A stretch of 41,869 nucleotides of DNA, taken from Myxococcota bacterium. GTDB taxonomy: Bacteria > Myxococcota_A > Polyangia > HGW-17. The notes under the pieces are model-generated. The model made no database searches and was not told the DNA's origin. It saw only the letters and a list, made by a program, of their open reading frames with translations. This document shows positions 20,970-29,211 of this stretch, piece after piece. The DNA lies in assembly GCA_018817795.1 (NCBI GenBank), contig JAHITJ010000218.1, forward strand, positions 1-41,869, in the 5' to 3' direction. Within the stretch, counting starts at the first letter, position 1; each line of letters opens with the position of its first letter. The position numbers were made by a program, and so were the translations under genes.

Positions 20970-21701
20970 TTACTGTCTCCTTCGGAAGGTCAGGACGTTA
21001 CGAATGGTGTCGCACACTGGTTTTTCGTCGCAGACCCGGCAGTCCAGGTCGCTGCAACTGATCTCGCCGGACTCCTCCCAGCGGAGCTTCCGCATCTCCC
21101 CGGAGAGGACCCCTGCGGCCCTGGCGTGACCCTCGAACCCGCGGATGAAGTCATCGTCACCGGCGGCGATCAGCACGTCGAGGTTCCCGATCTCCGGGAA
21201 CTTCTGTGCGTAGGCGGCGCGGACCGTGCGACCCAGATTGATTAGTGTGAAATTGTCAATAATTTTATTGTGTACCCGAATCCACAGCCTTCCCGGGAGG
21301 CTCCGGGTCATCACATGGCGCAGGCGGTGGGTCAGGTTCATCGGACCAGCCACAGGGGCCTCCAGCGGGTCCAGCCCGTCGGGGAGCTCCATCAGGACCA
21401 GCAGCAGGAAGGACACGCTTTGCCCCTTCAGCGCTGCGACGTCGTCGTTGTGAACATACACCCGGTTCGTCACCAGGCCCCGCTGGCGGGTCCACAGGGC
21501 CCGGCTCACCGAGAGCCGGCCCGGCGCGCCCAGCTCCAGGGCGGTGTCCTCGGCCAGCACCACCGACGACACGCGCTCACGATCCGGGGAGAACCCGAGG
21601 CGCTCCGGCCCTTCCCCGCAAGGGGGCAGCTGCGTCTCGAACAGGTGGGTCCCGGCCAGGATCTGCCGGATCAGGACGGTGTGGTCGGCGGATTCTTCCA
21701 C
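20970..21701 (-). CDS. Short protein resembling the middle domain of acetyl-CoA synthase (CdhC/AcsB-like)
   Basis: A 243-residue protein. By eye it aligns with the central domain of acetyl-CoA synthase beta subunits: AEDTALELG, VYVHNDDVAALKGQSVSFLL, LWIRVHNKIIDNFTLINLG, then KFPEIGNLDVLIAAGDD, in the same order and spacing as in AcsB. Near the end, SCSDLDCRVCDEKPVC (C-x4-C-x2-C-x5-C) recalls the start of the cluster A region, where AcsB has CVLC followed by further cysteines. The rest of the cluster A domain, including the CGC nickel ligands, is absent. Start is GTG 21701, one base after the preceding stop, with GGGGG upstream. An Fe-S scaffold or corrinoid-interacting role is possible but inferred. 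Confidence 0.65.
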   Translation of the reverse strand: MEESADHTVLIRQILAGTHLFETQLPPCGEGPERLGFSPDRERVSSVVLAEDTALELGAPGRLSVSRALWTRQRGLVTNRVYVHNDDVAALKGQSVSFLLLVLMELPDGLDPLEAPVAGPMNLTHRLRHVMTRSLPGRLWIRVHNKIIDNFTLINLGRTVRAAYAQKFPEIGNLDVLIAAGDDDFIRGFEGHARAAGVLSGEMRKLRWEESGEISCSDLDCRVCDEKPVCDTIRNVLTFRRRQ

Positions 21702-21702
21702 G

Positions 21703-22482
21703 TCAACCCCCGGCCCGGTCCGCAGCGTTCAGGGCCGCCCCGAAGGCCGGGGCCAGCTGGGGATCCATGGAGATGACCTTCACCTCGTACCCCAGACCAC
21801 GTGCGAGCGCTTCGTTGAAAAAGGGGATGTTGCCCAAGCCTCCCACTACCGTCACGGGCGGTCGTGCCCCGGTCTTGGCGATCATGGTCTGGGCCTTCTC
21901 GGCGATGGCGATCAGGATCCCCGCCAGGATGTCCCGGCCCGGGACCCCCATGTTGATCCGGCTGATCACCTCGCTCTCGGCGAACACCGCACAGCTGTTG
22001 GACATCCGGTAGGGGGTCTCCGAGGTGGCGGCGATGGAGGAGATCTCCTCGACCGGGATGCCCAGGGAGCCCGCGATCATGTCGAGGAACCTCCCGCTGC
22101 CGGCAGCGCACTTCTCGTTGACGGCCTTGTCGCTCACCACGCCCCTGGACGAGAGCGTGCACAGGTTGAGGAACAGGGAGCCCGCGTCGATGACGGTCCG
22201 TGCCTCCGGATCGAGGTGCCAAACGGCCCTGGCCGCGCACATCTCCTCGTCGAAGACGAAGTCGGCCCGGTGCACCAGGTTGGAGCCGAAGCCCGTGGCG
22301 GCCTTCTTCCGGACCTGGAAGCCGAAGATCCCTGCGTCGTCCAGGGCGGCCCGGTAGGATTGCCTGAGGACATCCTGGAACGTCCCGTTGAGCTCCCGGA
22401 TGTCAGAGCCGAGGATCCGGCCCTCCCGGACCAGGCAGATCTTGACGAACCGTGTACCGATGTCGATGCCCGCCGTGATCAT
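21703..22482 (-). CDS. HgdC/BcrA-type activator ATPase, divergent copy
   Basis: A 259-residue member of the BadF/BadG/BcrA/BcrD/HgdC ASKHA ATPase family, which uses ATP to drive electrons from an intersubunit [4Fe-4S] cluster into a dehydratase or reductase. Visible are the phosphate loop GIDIGTRFVKICLV (5-18), the cluster cysteines in VNEKCAAGSGRF (C125) and SNSCAVFAES (C164), and GGLGNIPFFNEAL. The usual second phosphate motif IDIGGQD is replaced by VIDAGSLFLNL, so ATP hydrolysis may be weakened or lost. ATG 22482 overlaps the preceding activator stop as ATGA, with GGAGGG upstream. Confidence 0.88.
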   Translation of the reverse strand: MITAGIDIGTRFVKICLVREGRILGSDIRELNGTFQDVLRQSYRAALDDAGIFGFQVRKKAATGFGSNLVHRADFVFDEEMCAARAVWHLDPEARTVIDAGSLFLNLCTLSSRGVVSDKAVNEKCAAGSGRFLDMIAGSLGIPVEEISSIAATSETPYRMSNSCAVFAESEVISRINMGVPGRDILAGILIAIAEKAQTMIAKTGARPPVTVVGGLGNIPFFNEALARGLGYEVKVISMDPQLAPAFGAALNAADRAGG

Positions 22483-23279
22483 GATTTGCCGCCCTCCATG
22501 CGGCGGCGGTATTCCTTCTCCGCAAAGCAGGCCGCCCCGAGGGCGCCCATCAACTGCGGATCGTGCGCCAGCGGGGTGAAGGTGACGCCGATCGCCTGCT
22601 CGATGTCCCGGACCACGGCCGCGTTCTTGGAGACCCCGCCGGAGATGCAGATGCCCTTTTGGAGGGTGACCTTTCCCGTCAGGGAGGCGATCCGCCTGGC
22701 GATGGAGACCGTGATGCCGTGGGCGATGTTCTCGCGCCGTTTGCCCTGGTACAGGAGCTGCATCACGTCGAGCTCCATGAAGATGCTGCACTTGTTCGAC
22801 ACCGGCAGCGGGCGACGGGACCGCAGCGCAAACCGGCCCAGGTCGGCCAGCTCCACCCCCAGCGTCCGGGCCAGGATCTCGAGGCTGCGACCGGTACCGG
22901 CTGCACACTTGTCGTTCATCACGAAATCCTCCACCATGCCGTGGGAGTCGATGACCACGACCTTGCAGTCCTGTCCCCCGATGTCGATGATGGTCCGCAC
23001 CGACTTGTTGCTGAAGAACGTCCCCAGCCCGTGACAGGAGACCTCGCTGCGGTTGCAGTCGGCGAACGGGATCTCCAGCCGGCCGTAGCCCGTCGAGCAG
23101 GTCAGTGAGATCTCCTCGATCCGGAGACCGGCCTGCGCCAGGACCCGCCCCATGACATGGTCGGCCGACGCAAGGGAGGTGGCCTTCACGGGCTCGAAGT
23201 GGCTGGCGATCACCTTCCCGTGGCGCAGCAGCACGGCCTTGGCTGTCAGGGAGCCGATGTCGATGCCCGCGAAGATCAT
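22479..23279 (-). CDS. HgdC/BcrD-type activator ATPase, canonical copy
   Basis: A 266-residue ASKHA ATPase with all family motifs: AGIDIGSLTAKAVLL (phosphate 1), TIIDIGGQDCKVVVID (phosphate 2), MNDKCAAGTGRSLE and SNKCSIF (the two cysteines that bind one cluster across a dimer), and CISGGVSKNAAVV (adenosine motif). It probably forms a homodimer, or a heterodimer with the neighbouring divergent copy, and delivers low-potential electrons to the HgdB-like subunits. It has ATGA overlaps on both sides. Class I benzoyl-CoA reductases also carry two different ATPase subunits. Confidence 0.93.
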   Translation of the reverse strand: MIFAGIDIGSLTAKAVLLRHGKVIASHFEPVKATSLASADHVMGRVLAQAGLRIEEISLTCSTGYGRLEIPFADCNRSEVSCHGLGTFFSNKSVRTIIDIGGQDCKVVVIDSHGMVEDFVMNDKCAAGTGRSLEILARTLGVELADLGRFALRSRRPLPVSNKCSIFMELDVMQLLYQGKRRENIAHGITVSIARRIASLTGKVTLQKGICISGGVSKNAAVVRDIEQAIGVTFTPLAHDPQLMGALGAACFAEKEYRRRMEGGKS

Positions 23280-24409
23280 GACCGGTTGATCACCTTCTCA
23301 TAGAACGCCTGGATGCGCGTCTTCAACTGGCCCACGCCTCCACCGTAGAGCTCGCGGGTCAGCGTGATCGAGGGGATGTCGAACTTCCGCAGCTCGTGGG
23401 AGGAGATATAGGACTCGCCCGACATCATCGAGCAGAACTCGAGCTTCTCCAGGATCACTGCGTCGGCTCCGAAGTCGGACACCCTCTCCCGGACATGGGC
23501 GATCCGGCCCGCCACGTCGTCCATCATCCGCGGACACGACAGGTTGCGCAGGTAGCGCTCCCCGAGGGCGGCCAGCGGGTCTCGGCCGACCTGGACGGGC
23601 CGCTCGAAGTAGCGGGCGCCCAGGCAGATCGCGTCGGCGACGACCACCCCGCCGGCGGACTCCAGCAACTCCAGGTGGGAGAGTTCCTCGAGGCAGCTCC
23701 CCGTGACGAACAACCGCAGGACGGCCTGCTCCGTGTGGATGCGTCCGGCCCGGATCTCCGCGAGCGCCTGCTCGAGCAGCGCGATGGCGTCCTCGACGGG
23801 CACCACCGACACAGCCAGCATCAGGGACAAAAACTCGGTGCCCGAGATCGGCACCACGGCCGACCTGCGGCTGTCGGCGATCTCCTGCAGGAGCGCGCGC
23901 TTGCGGTTGTACAACGCCACGGAGTTCCAGAGCTTCTCCGCGGTCAACTCGGTGTCGAACCGCTCCTCGAGAAAACGGCCCAGCTTGGCAAGCTCGTTGC
24001 CGTACTGCGCCAGGCAGGCCTCCGAGCGCCCGTGGGGCACGAAGAGCATGTAATTGAAGCCGGTGTCCGGGTGCGCATAGCTCCAGTTGTCGAACAGCCG
24101 CCGGTTGTGGTCGCACCCGTTCATGAAGACGATGCCATCGAGGAAGTCGAAGTCCCCGCGCAGGCCCTTGTCGAGCACCCGGCGGACGAAGGAGCAGTTC
24201 GCCGAGGAGAAGTACGTGTCGCCCAGGGAGGTGCCTTCGCTGCCCACCGCGCGCATGCGGTAGGGGACCGCCCCGGCGGCGTGGATCATCTCCTCAGGGA
24301 CGTACGAACAGAAGTAGCCCACCGTCGGATGGCCACGGTGACGGGCCCGGGTCAGGTAGTCATTGGAGGTGGACTGGGCCAGTTGCCTGATTTCGTTGAA
24401 AATCGTCAT
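23276..24409 (-). CDS. 2-hydroxyacyl-CoA dehydratase / benzoyl-CoA reductase family subunit (smaller)
   Basis: A 377-residue HgdB/BcrC-like Fe-S subunit. Family hallmarks are VGYFCSYVPEEMIHAAGAVPYRM (C34), SANCSFVRRVLD (C72), VFMNGCDHNRRLFDNW (C99), the central FVTGSCLEE strand and LEKLEFCSMMSGE near residue 330. The cysteines would bind a [4Fe-4S] or double-cubane cluster at the active site. Length is close to BzdN/BcrC of class I benzoyl-CoA reductases. The family also includes dehydratases and double-cubane reductases, so the substrate is open. Both ends have ATGA overlaps. No acyl-CoA, ferredoxin or aromatic-degradation gene is nearby. Confidence 0.92.
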   Translation of the reverse strand: MTIFNEIRQLAQSTSNDYLTRARHRGHPTVGYFCSYVPEEMIHAAGAVPYRMRAVGSEGTSLGDTYFSSANCSFVRRVLDKGLRGDFDFLDGIVFMNGCDHNRRLFDNWSYAHPDTGFNYMLFVPHGRSEACLAQYGNELAKLGRFLEERFDTELTAEKLWNSVALYNRKRALLQEIADSRRSAVVPISGTEFLSLMLAVSVVPVEDAIALLEQALAEIRAGRIHTEQAVLRLFVTGSCLEELSHLELLESAGGVVVADAICLGARYFERPVQVGRDPLAALGERYLRNLSCPRMMDDVAGRIAHVRERVSDFGADAVILEKLEFCSMMSGESYISSHELRKFDIPSITLTRELYGGGVGQLKTRIQAFYEKVINRS

Positions 24410-25794
24410 GATGCGAACCCGTTGGCGACGAAGAAGTTCGTCAGTTCACGCTTGATCTCGTCTTCGGACATCACCCGCTTGTCGAAGATGTCGGCCTCCA
24501 TGATCAGGATCGGGATGTCGTGCCGCCGGCAGACGTCCTTGACGATCCGCTGCAGCGCCCGGTTGTGCTTGCACCCCTGGTGCCCGTTCTGGATCACGCA
24601 GTCGGCCGAGAACTGTTCGATCTGCCGCTCCAGGTCGTCGACGGTCTCCCGCGCCGCCCCGTGGGCCTGCTTGACCATGCCCATGTAGAGCCGGTCGCGG
24701 GCCACGCCCATCATCATGGTCTCCAGGCTGGTGCAGTCGATCTCGGGGAAGATCGCGTCGCCGATGTAGTCGCCCACCACCACGCCGCCGAAGGTCTTCT
24801 CGATCCACATGGACATCTCGGAGAAGACGATGGGCATGTCCGCGACGATGATCCGGAACTTCTCGACCTTCCGGCGCAACTGCGGGTATCGGAGACGGAA
24901 CCGGCCGACGTTGTACATGGCTCTGGCGCTCTCCACGAGCTCGGGGTTGCCCGCGCCGGTGATCTTGGATCCCCAGGCCGTCTGCAGGCCCAGGGAGAGT
25001 CCGGCCGACGGGATGCTCTGGTTCATGTGCGTGATCTCGTTGAGATAGCGGTTCTGCTCGTTGAGGACCACGACCATCCTGCGGAACTTGTCCCAGTTGT
25101 ACTTCCTGCCCAGCGTGTCCTCAAGGAAGGCGATGGCCTCGAACAGGTTCTTCGAATACAACTCGACGTCGGCGTCCTCCTTGGTGTAGGCGGTGTCGAT
25201 GGTGTACGCCGGGGCGCCGGAGATGTACTCCATCAGTTGGCTGGTCGTCCGCGAGGCGTCGCAGGGGTGGGCCACCGAGACGATGGCCGCGGGCGTGGGG
25301 ATCTGCTCAAGCAGGTACGCGCCCAGGGAGATCCGGTCCATCGCACAGATGTCGTCGGAGATGCCCTCGCGCTCCACGGCCTCGAGACAGGCCACATGGC
25401 CGTCGGTGCCCACCATGTTGGCGATGGCCATGAAGGCCTCGGGCACGAACGCCGCCACGTCATCGAAGCCCGAGGCGACCTCGATGGGCACGGGCCAGCC
25501 CAGCCACACCAGCGGCTCGCGGCCGTCCCGGGCGTCGAGGACCCGCTGGAAGAACGCCAGCGTCGCGATGCAGTCGTGCTTGTAGGCGGCGAGCTCACCG
25601 GGCGACCACCGCGAGGAGCCGATCTTCTGGAAACCGAAGCGGCTGGCCCGGTTGAGCCGGTGCTCGCGATGGAACATCAGGGGCGCGGCGGCCTTCACCC
25701 CGAGCCATGCGAGGTGGGGCCGGTCGAGGACCTTCGTGCCGAGCCGGGCGCCGGCGATGACGCTTTCGATGATTTCATAGGGTTTCAATTCCAT
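24406..25794 (-). CDS. 2-hydroxyacyl-CoA dehydratase / benzoyl-CoA reductase family subunit (larger)
   Basis: A 462-residue HgdA/BcrB/BzdO-like partner of the smaller subunit and first gene of the operon. The C-terminal domain shows the typical IVADMPIVF...EIDC segment, then QNGHQGCKHN and IPILIMEADIFDKRVMSEDE, close to the pattern of the larger subunit in this family. VSVAHPCDASRTTSQ near 185 and VIQNGHQGC supply cysteines. I chose ATG 25794 (MELKPYEII) because an AGG precedes it and because upstream residues of the open frame look non-coding; the alternative start is 25869. Lengths of this and the next gene resemble BzdO and BzdN. Confidence 0.9.
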   Translation of the reverse strand: MELKPYEIIESVIAGARLGTKVLDRPHLAWLGVKAAAPLMFHREHRLNRASRFGFQKIGSSRWSPGELAAYKHDCIATLAFFQRVLDARDGREPLVWLGWPVPIEVASGFDDVAAFVPEAFMAIANMVGTDGHVACLEAVEREGISDDICAMDRISLGAYLLEQIPTPAAIVSVAHPCDASRTTSQLMEYISGAPAYTIDTAYTKEDADVELYSKNLFEAIAFLEDTLGRKYNWDKFRRMVVVLNEQNRYLNEITHMNQSIPSAGLSLGLQTAWGSKITGAGNPELVESARAMYNVGRFRLRYPQLRRKVEKFRIIVADMPIVFSEMSMWIEKTFGGVVVGDYIGDAIFPEIDCTSLETMMMGVARDRLYMGMVKQAHGAARETVDDLERQIEQFSADCVIQNGHQGCKHNRALQRIVKDVCRRHDIPILIMEADIFDKRVMSEDEIKRELTNFFVANGFAS

Positions 25795-26157
25795 GTGATA
25801 CCTGAATTCAACGCAGAAAATCCGCCGGTTCCAGTGCGGACGGAAGGAAAGGCTTAGCAGGAAAACCATAGATTGTCACGCGTTGGTCACGAAAACGTCA
25901 TGAGACGTTGACACGGCAGGAACGTTTATTTCCAAGTGGAGAGTTTTATCTGTATGCCACCCTCGTGGATGCGGCGGCCGGCTGAAGCCGCGCTCTTCGC
26001 TGCCAACCATGTACTCACCGCTGCCTCCTATGAGGATCTCCAGAGCAACGACCGCCTCAAGGTGTGCCCCAACCCGGGTGTTTTCATTTTCGTTTATTGC
26101 CTGCAGGTGAAGGGAAAATGTGTTTGACAAACACGCAAAGCATTGATTGACTTCAGT
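25795..26157. other. Intergenic region between divergent genes
   Basis: This 363-base stretch separates the minus-strand operon from a plus-strand lipoprotein. Short frames exist on both strands but none has a ribosome-binding site or recognisable product. It contains one perfect palindrome at 26120-26134. I see no confident promoter for the operon. Confidence 0.6.
26120..26134. promoter_or_regulatory. Perfect palindrome upstream of a lipoprotein gene
   Basis: GTGTTTGACAAACAC is a 7-1-7 perfect inverted repeat about 25 bases before the lipoprotein start. A TTGACA (-35-like, 26124-26129) is embedded in it, but no matching -10 box is clear. It may be an operator for a dimeric repressor. Confidence 0.4.
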
Positions 26158-27945
26158 ATGATGAAAATACGTGATTTAACTGTTGTTGTGTTTTGTTGTT
26201 CTGTTTTTGCACTGGCACTGGGTGCTTGTGACGATGACGACAACCTATTTACTGTGGTGAAGCCCGGTGAGGATGTCATCCCGGCGGCGGATCCTCCAAG
26301 TTTGCCACGGGCCGACACCCTGACGCAAATTGTGGTCGATGGTCAGGTGGACTGCTCCAACTACGCAGCCCTCGCTGGTGGAACACCTGAGGATATATGG
26401 GATTATAAGCTTGGTCCTACCGCTGCCTATTTTCAAGGGAGCGGGGCAGAGCTCGAGCACGTCCCCATGGGCCCGGAGGATGGCAAATACTGTCACCGCG
26501 ATTGCAGAACCCAGGCGGTTGATTGGGCGGGCAATGCCGGACAGACACTTTTCCTCACCGACGGCGAGCCAGGTATGGACCGTACCCGTTTCGACTGGTC
26601 TCGCCACGAGGGTCACGGCGGGGCTCAATACAATCATCTCTATCTGCTTGCGCCAATAAATACAAGCTCCCCCGACGACGGCGACAGTTGGTATACCGCA
26701 GCTCCCGATCCTGTGTTCGGGCAGGAGGCCTGGCTGGAGACTGGGCCCCTCACGACACCAACGGCAATTGCGCGGGGCAGGGTACTGTGGAACAATAATG
26801 CGCTGGTTGGCTTTAAAAGCGGGCTGGTTGGAGCGGTGGGGACAGGCAACAGCGGTGATGAATATCCTTTCGTCATGCTGGAGGGACGAGTTCCCATGGC
26901 CATAGCCATTACGCCCAACAACGAATTAGCCTTTGTCGCAACATGGAATAGCGCCAACTGCCAATCGGAGCTCGCCGTACTCGCGCTGAAGAGTAAGAAC
27001 GATTTCCCCTATATGCTTCCCAGTTTCGGTTTCTTTTCTGAGATCACGCTGCTTGGCTACGTTGAGCTGCCCATCGCCGCACCCACTTCCATTGCCGCCA
27101 CCGTTGATCTTTCGCAGTGGACCTGGCCCCAGTCCACGGATCTCACTGATCCCGACGAGCGACAACGCTGGATAGATCGGGAGATAGACCACCAGGTGGC
27201 TCGTGCGGGCTACGTGGTGGTTGCTTCTCGTGATGAAAACACCGTCGTATGGGTTGACATCACCCCGACGCTCACGTGGATTGAGTCCATGTATTTTGGT
27301 TCTGAGGGGGATTTTACCACCACCCAAAACTCGGGTTGGCCGCTGACTTTCCAGGAAGCCCCGCTTGCGAAACCCGTCGTCGTTCACAGTGAAGTGGTCG
27401 AACTGCCCACGGTGGTGGTTGCTGGCTATGACGTCGGTGATCGCGCCTACCTGGGCCGGGATAAACTCTTTTCTCAATACTCCTACGTAGCCACGTTCCA
27501 CGGTGATCTCGTGACCTTCGATTCCACAGGGCTCATGAGTGGAGCCGGTTCAGTTCCGAGTCTTTCATCGACGTACAGCCTCTGCAACAATCCCACCGAT
27601 GTGGCATACGGAGCAGGTATGCCCCTTCGCGATGAAATGCTCTTCACGTGCAGAGGGGACCGCAAGTTTGTGGTTGTGGGTCCAGACGGCGTTGTACAAC
27701 GCACCCTCGCCGATGATCGAGTGGGCGATCCCGTGGCAGGCATGATTACGAGTACGCGGAGCGCCAATGTGCTCACTGTGGCAGACTACAAAGAACATCG
27801 TTTGCTCAATTACCAGGACGGCCCCCTGAGACCCTGGGGCGACGAGATCTTCAGCAACCAACCTGAACCCGGTGGTTTTGTCTTCCTGGGAGTGCTTGAG
27901 CTCGGTGGCCCTGCTGTCGCAATATCGGCAGCCCAAGTGCCTTGA
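26158..27945 (+). CDS. Large hypothetical lipoprotein
   Basis: A 595-residue protein with a lipoprotein signal peptide ending in ALALGAC (Cys 24), followed at once by four aspartates. The mature part is beta-rich with repeated strands such as YVVVASRDENTVVWVDI, VVVAGYDVGD and KFVVVGPDGVVQRTL, suggesting a beta-propeller-like surface protein. Paired cysteines appear near the N terminus (YCHRDCRT). No family is recognised. The start could be ATG 26158 or 26161; no ribosome-binding site is evident. The coding sequence looks less GC-rich than the flanking operons. Confidence 0.8.
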   Translation: MMKIRDLTVVVFCCSVFALALGACDDDDNLFTVVKPGEDVIPAADPPSLPRADTLTQIVVDGQVDCSNYAALAGGTPEDIWDYKLGPTAAYFQGSGAELEHVPMGPEDGKYCHRDCRTQAVDWAGNAGQTLFLTDGEPGMDRTRFDWSRHEGHGGAQYNHLYLLAPINTSSPDDGDSWYTAAPDPVFGQEAWLETGPLTTPTAIARGRVLWNNNALVGFKSGLVGAVGTGNSGDEYPFVMLEGRVPMAIAITPNNELAFVATWNSANCQSELAVLALKSKNDFPYMLPSFGFFSEITLLGYVELPIAAPTSIAATVDLSQWTWPQSTDLTDPDERQRWIDREIDHQVARAGYVVVASRDENTVVWVDITPTLTWIESMYFGSEGDFTTTQNSGWPLTFQEAPLAKPVVVHSEVVELPTVVVAGYDVGDRAYLGRDKLFSQYSYVATFHGDLVTFDSTGLMSGAGSVPSLSSTYSLCNNPTDVAYGAGMPLRDEMLFTCRGDRKFVVVGPDGVVQRTLADDRVGDPVAGMITSTRSANVLTVADYKEHRLLNYQDGPLRPWGDEIFSNQPEPGGFVFLGVLELGGPAVAISAAQVP

Positions 27946-28136
27946 ACAACAAAATGCGCCACTGCATCGGCATACCCGGTCCCGGTGGAACAATGCAACC
28001 AGAGGTGGACCGGGAAAAGCATCCAGGTTTTTTATGCTGCGGCTGCGGCAGTTTGAGCGGTACCAGCTTTTCCTTCTTGCGCACGGACTTCCGATTCAGA
28101 AATCAGCTGTCCACTTTCACCGTGGCATACCGGGGT

Positions 28137-28164
28137 TTGACATTGCGTGTATTTTGCGTAGAGT
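28137..28164 (+). promoter_or_regulatory. Candidate promoter for the outer-membrane protein gene
   Basis: TTGACA (28137-28142) and TAGAGT (28159-28164) are 16 bases apart, about 60 bases upstream of the start. The -35 box is perfect; the -10 box matches four of six positions. The remainder of the 27946-28222 gap shows no gene I can support. Confidence 0.4.
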
Positions 28165-28222
28165 TATGGAGTTATTTTGTTTTCTGTTCTCCACTTGACG
28201 CCTGAAGTAAATGGGGATGGAT

Positions 28223-29068
28223 ATGAAAACTATTCTGTTATGCATGCTCTCTTGTGCTCTGCTTTATTCCTCCTCCGTGTGGTCCCAGGAAACTCCTCCC
28301 GCATACAATGATACCGCTGGTCCCGGGGAAGGACCGCTGGCGCCGACTGTTCCCCCGGAATCAACAGAATACGCCCGGCCACTCCCCGATGTGCCGCAGC
28401 CTCCCGCTGAGAAGGTGCCACCTGACCCCCACGTCGCCGATGAGAGTCAACCACAGGAGCCTCCGCCAAAACAATCATCAACCATGAAACTCAATATCAT
28501 CCCTGTGCTGGGGGTGCAGATTTGGAAGGTTGACTGGAGGCCATTTGTCAGCCTCAAGGCTGGACCCATCTTCCAGTACCACCCCACGGACATGATGGGA
28601 GGGTTGAACCTCTCTTTGATCTTTCACGCCTTAAAATCATGGGCCGTTTCCGCTGATTTCAGGGTTGGAGAAGGCCTTGATACCGACGAAGATCTGTATT
28701 CTCATGGAATCAAAATGTTTGGTGGTTCGGTCATCTGTTACATATGGGGACAGAACCACAACCTCTCCTTACAGCCCTTCATCCGGGTCAGCGCAGGATG
28801 GAGTATTTACGGGGACGAAGAGTTCCAGGAAAAAGAGACAGAGACCACAAAAATACGAAACTACAAGAAAAACGGTGTCCCAGCCCCCGGCTTCAGTAGT
28901 TTGTATACCGAGCAGTCCGTAGGCGTTCAGTTTGTGCTGGTCTCAAACTCCGGGAAATCAACCCCTGGGATTTCCGTGGACATAGACGTGGGGATTGTAC
29001 AGGACTGGGATTTCGGCATAGGGGATTCCTTCTTCAAGTTTGGTTTGGCCCTTGTCTTCTCCTATTAG
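28223..29068 (+). CDS. Outer-membrane beta-barrel protein, hypothetical
   Basis: A 281-residue protein with a signal peptide (MKTILLCMLSCALLYSSSVWSQ), a Pro/Glu-rich linker (about residues 22-85) and a C-terminal domain of alternating amphipathic strands ending in phenylalanine-rich ALVFSY, typical of an outer-membrane barrel whose last residue is aromatic. The linker could span the periplasm or bind peptidoglycan. ATG 28223 is preferred over in-frame ATGs at 28211 and 28217 because GGGGA lies the right distance upstream. Function unknown. Confidence 0.8.
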   Translation: MKTILLCMLSCALLYSSSVWSQETPPAYNDTAGPGEGPLAPTVPPESTEYARPLPDVPQPPAEKVPPDPHVADESQPQEPPPKQSSTMKLNIIPVLGVQIWKVDWRPFVSLKAGPIFQYHPTDMMGGLNLSLIFHALKSWAVSADFRVGEGLDTDEDLYSHGIKMFGGSVICYIWGQNHNLSLQPFIRVSAGWSIYGDEEFQEKETETTKIRNYKKNGVPAPGFSSLYTEQSVGVQFVLVSNSGKSTPGISVDIDVGIVQDWDFGIGDSFFKFGLALVFSY

Positions 29069-29211
29069 AAGGGCGTGTGGAACCCGGTCCCAGGAAGAAG
29101 CCCAGGCCAGTCCTGGCCCGGCGATGCGCTGACACGGCGCGGGAAAGCCCCTTGAGGAGTTGCCAATTATGGATGGATTGGTTTAGCTAATTTTAAATTA
29201 TCCAAAAAAGA

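Noticed and set aside
25876-26130. Possible 84-codon minus-strand gene upstream of the operon
   Set aside because: TTG start without ribosome-binding site and no recognisable protein features.
27954-28205. Short plus-strand frame in the gap before the barrel gene
   Set aside because: No ribosome-binding site, composition unlike a protein, and it overlaps a better promoter candidate.
29105-29118. GGCCAG-TC-CTGGCC inverted repeat after the barrel gene
   Set aside because: The 2-base loop is too small for a normal hairpin and no T tract follows, so I do not call a terminator.
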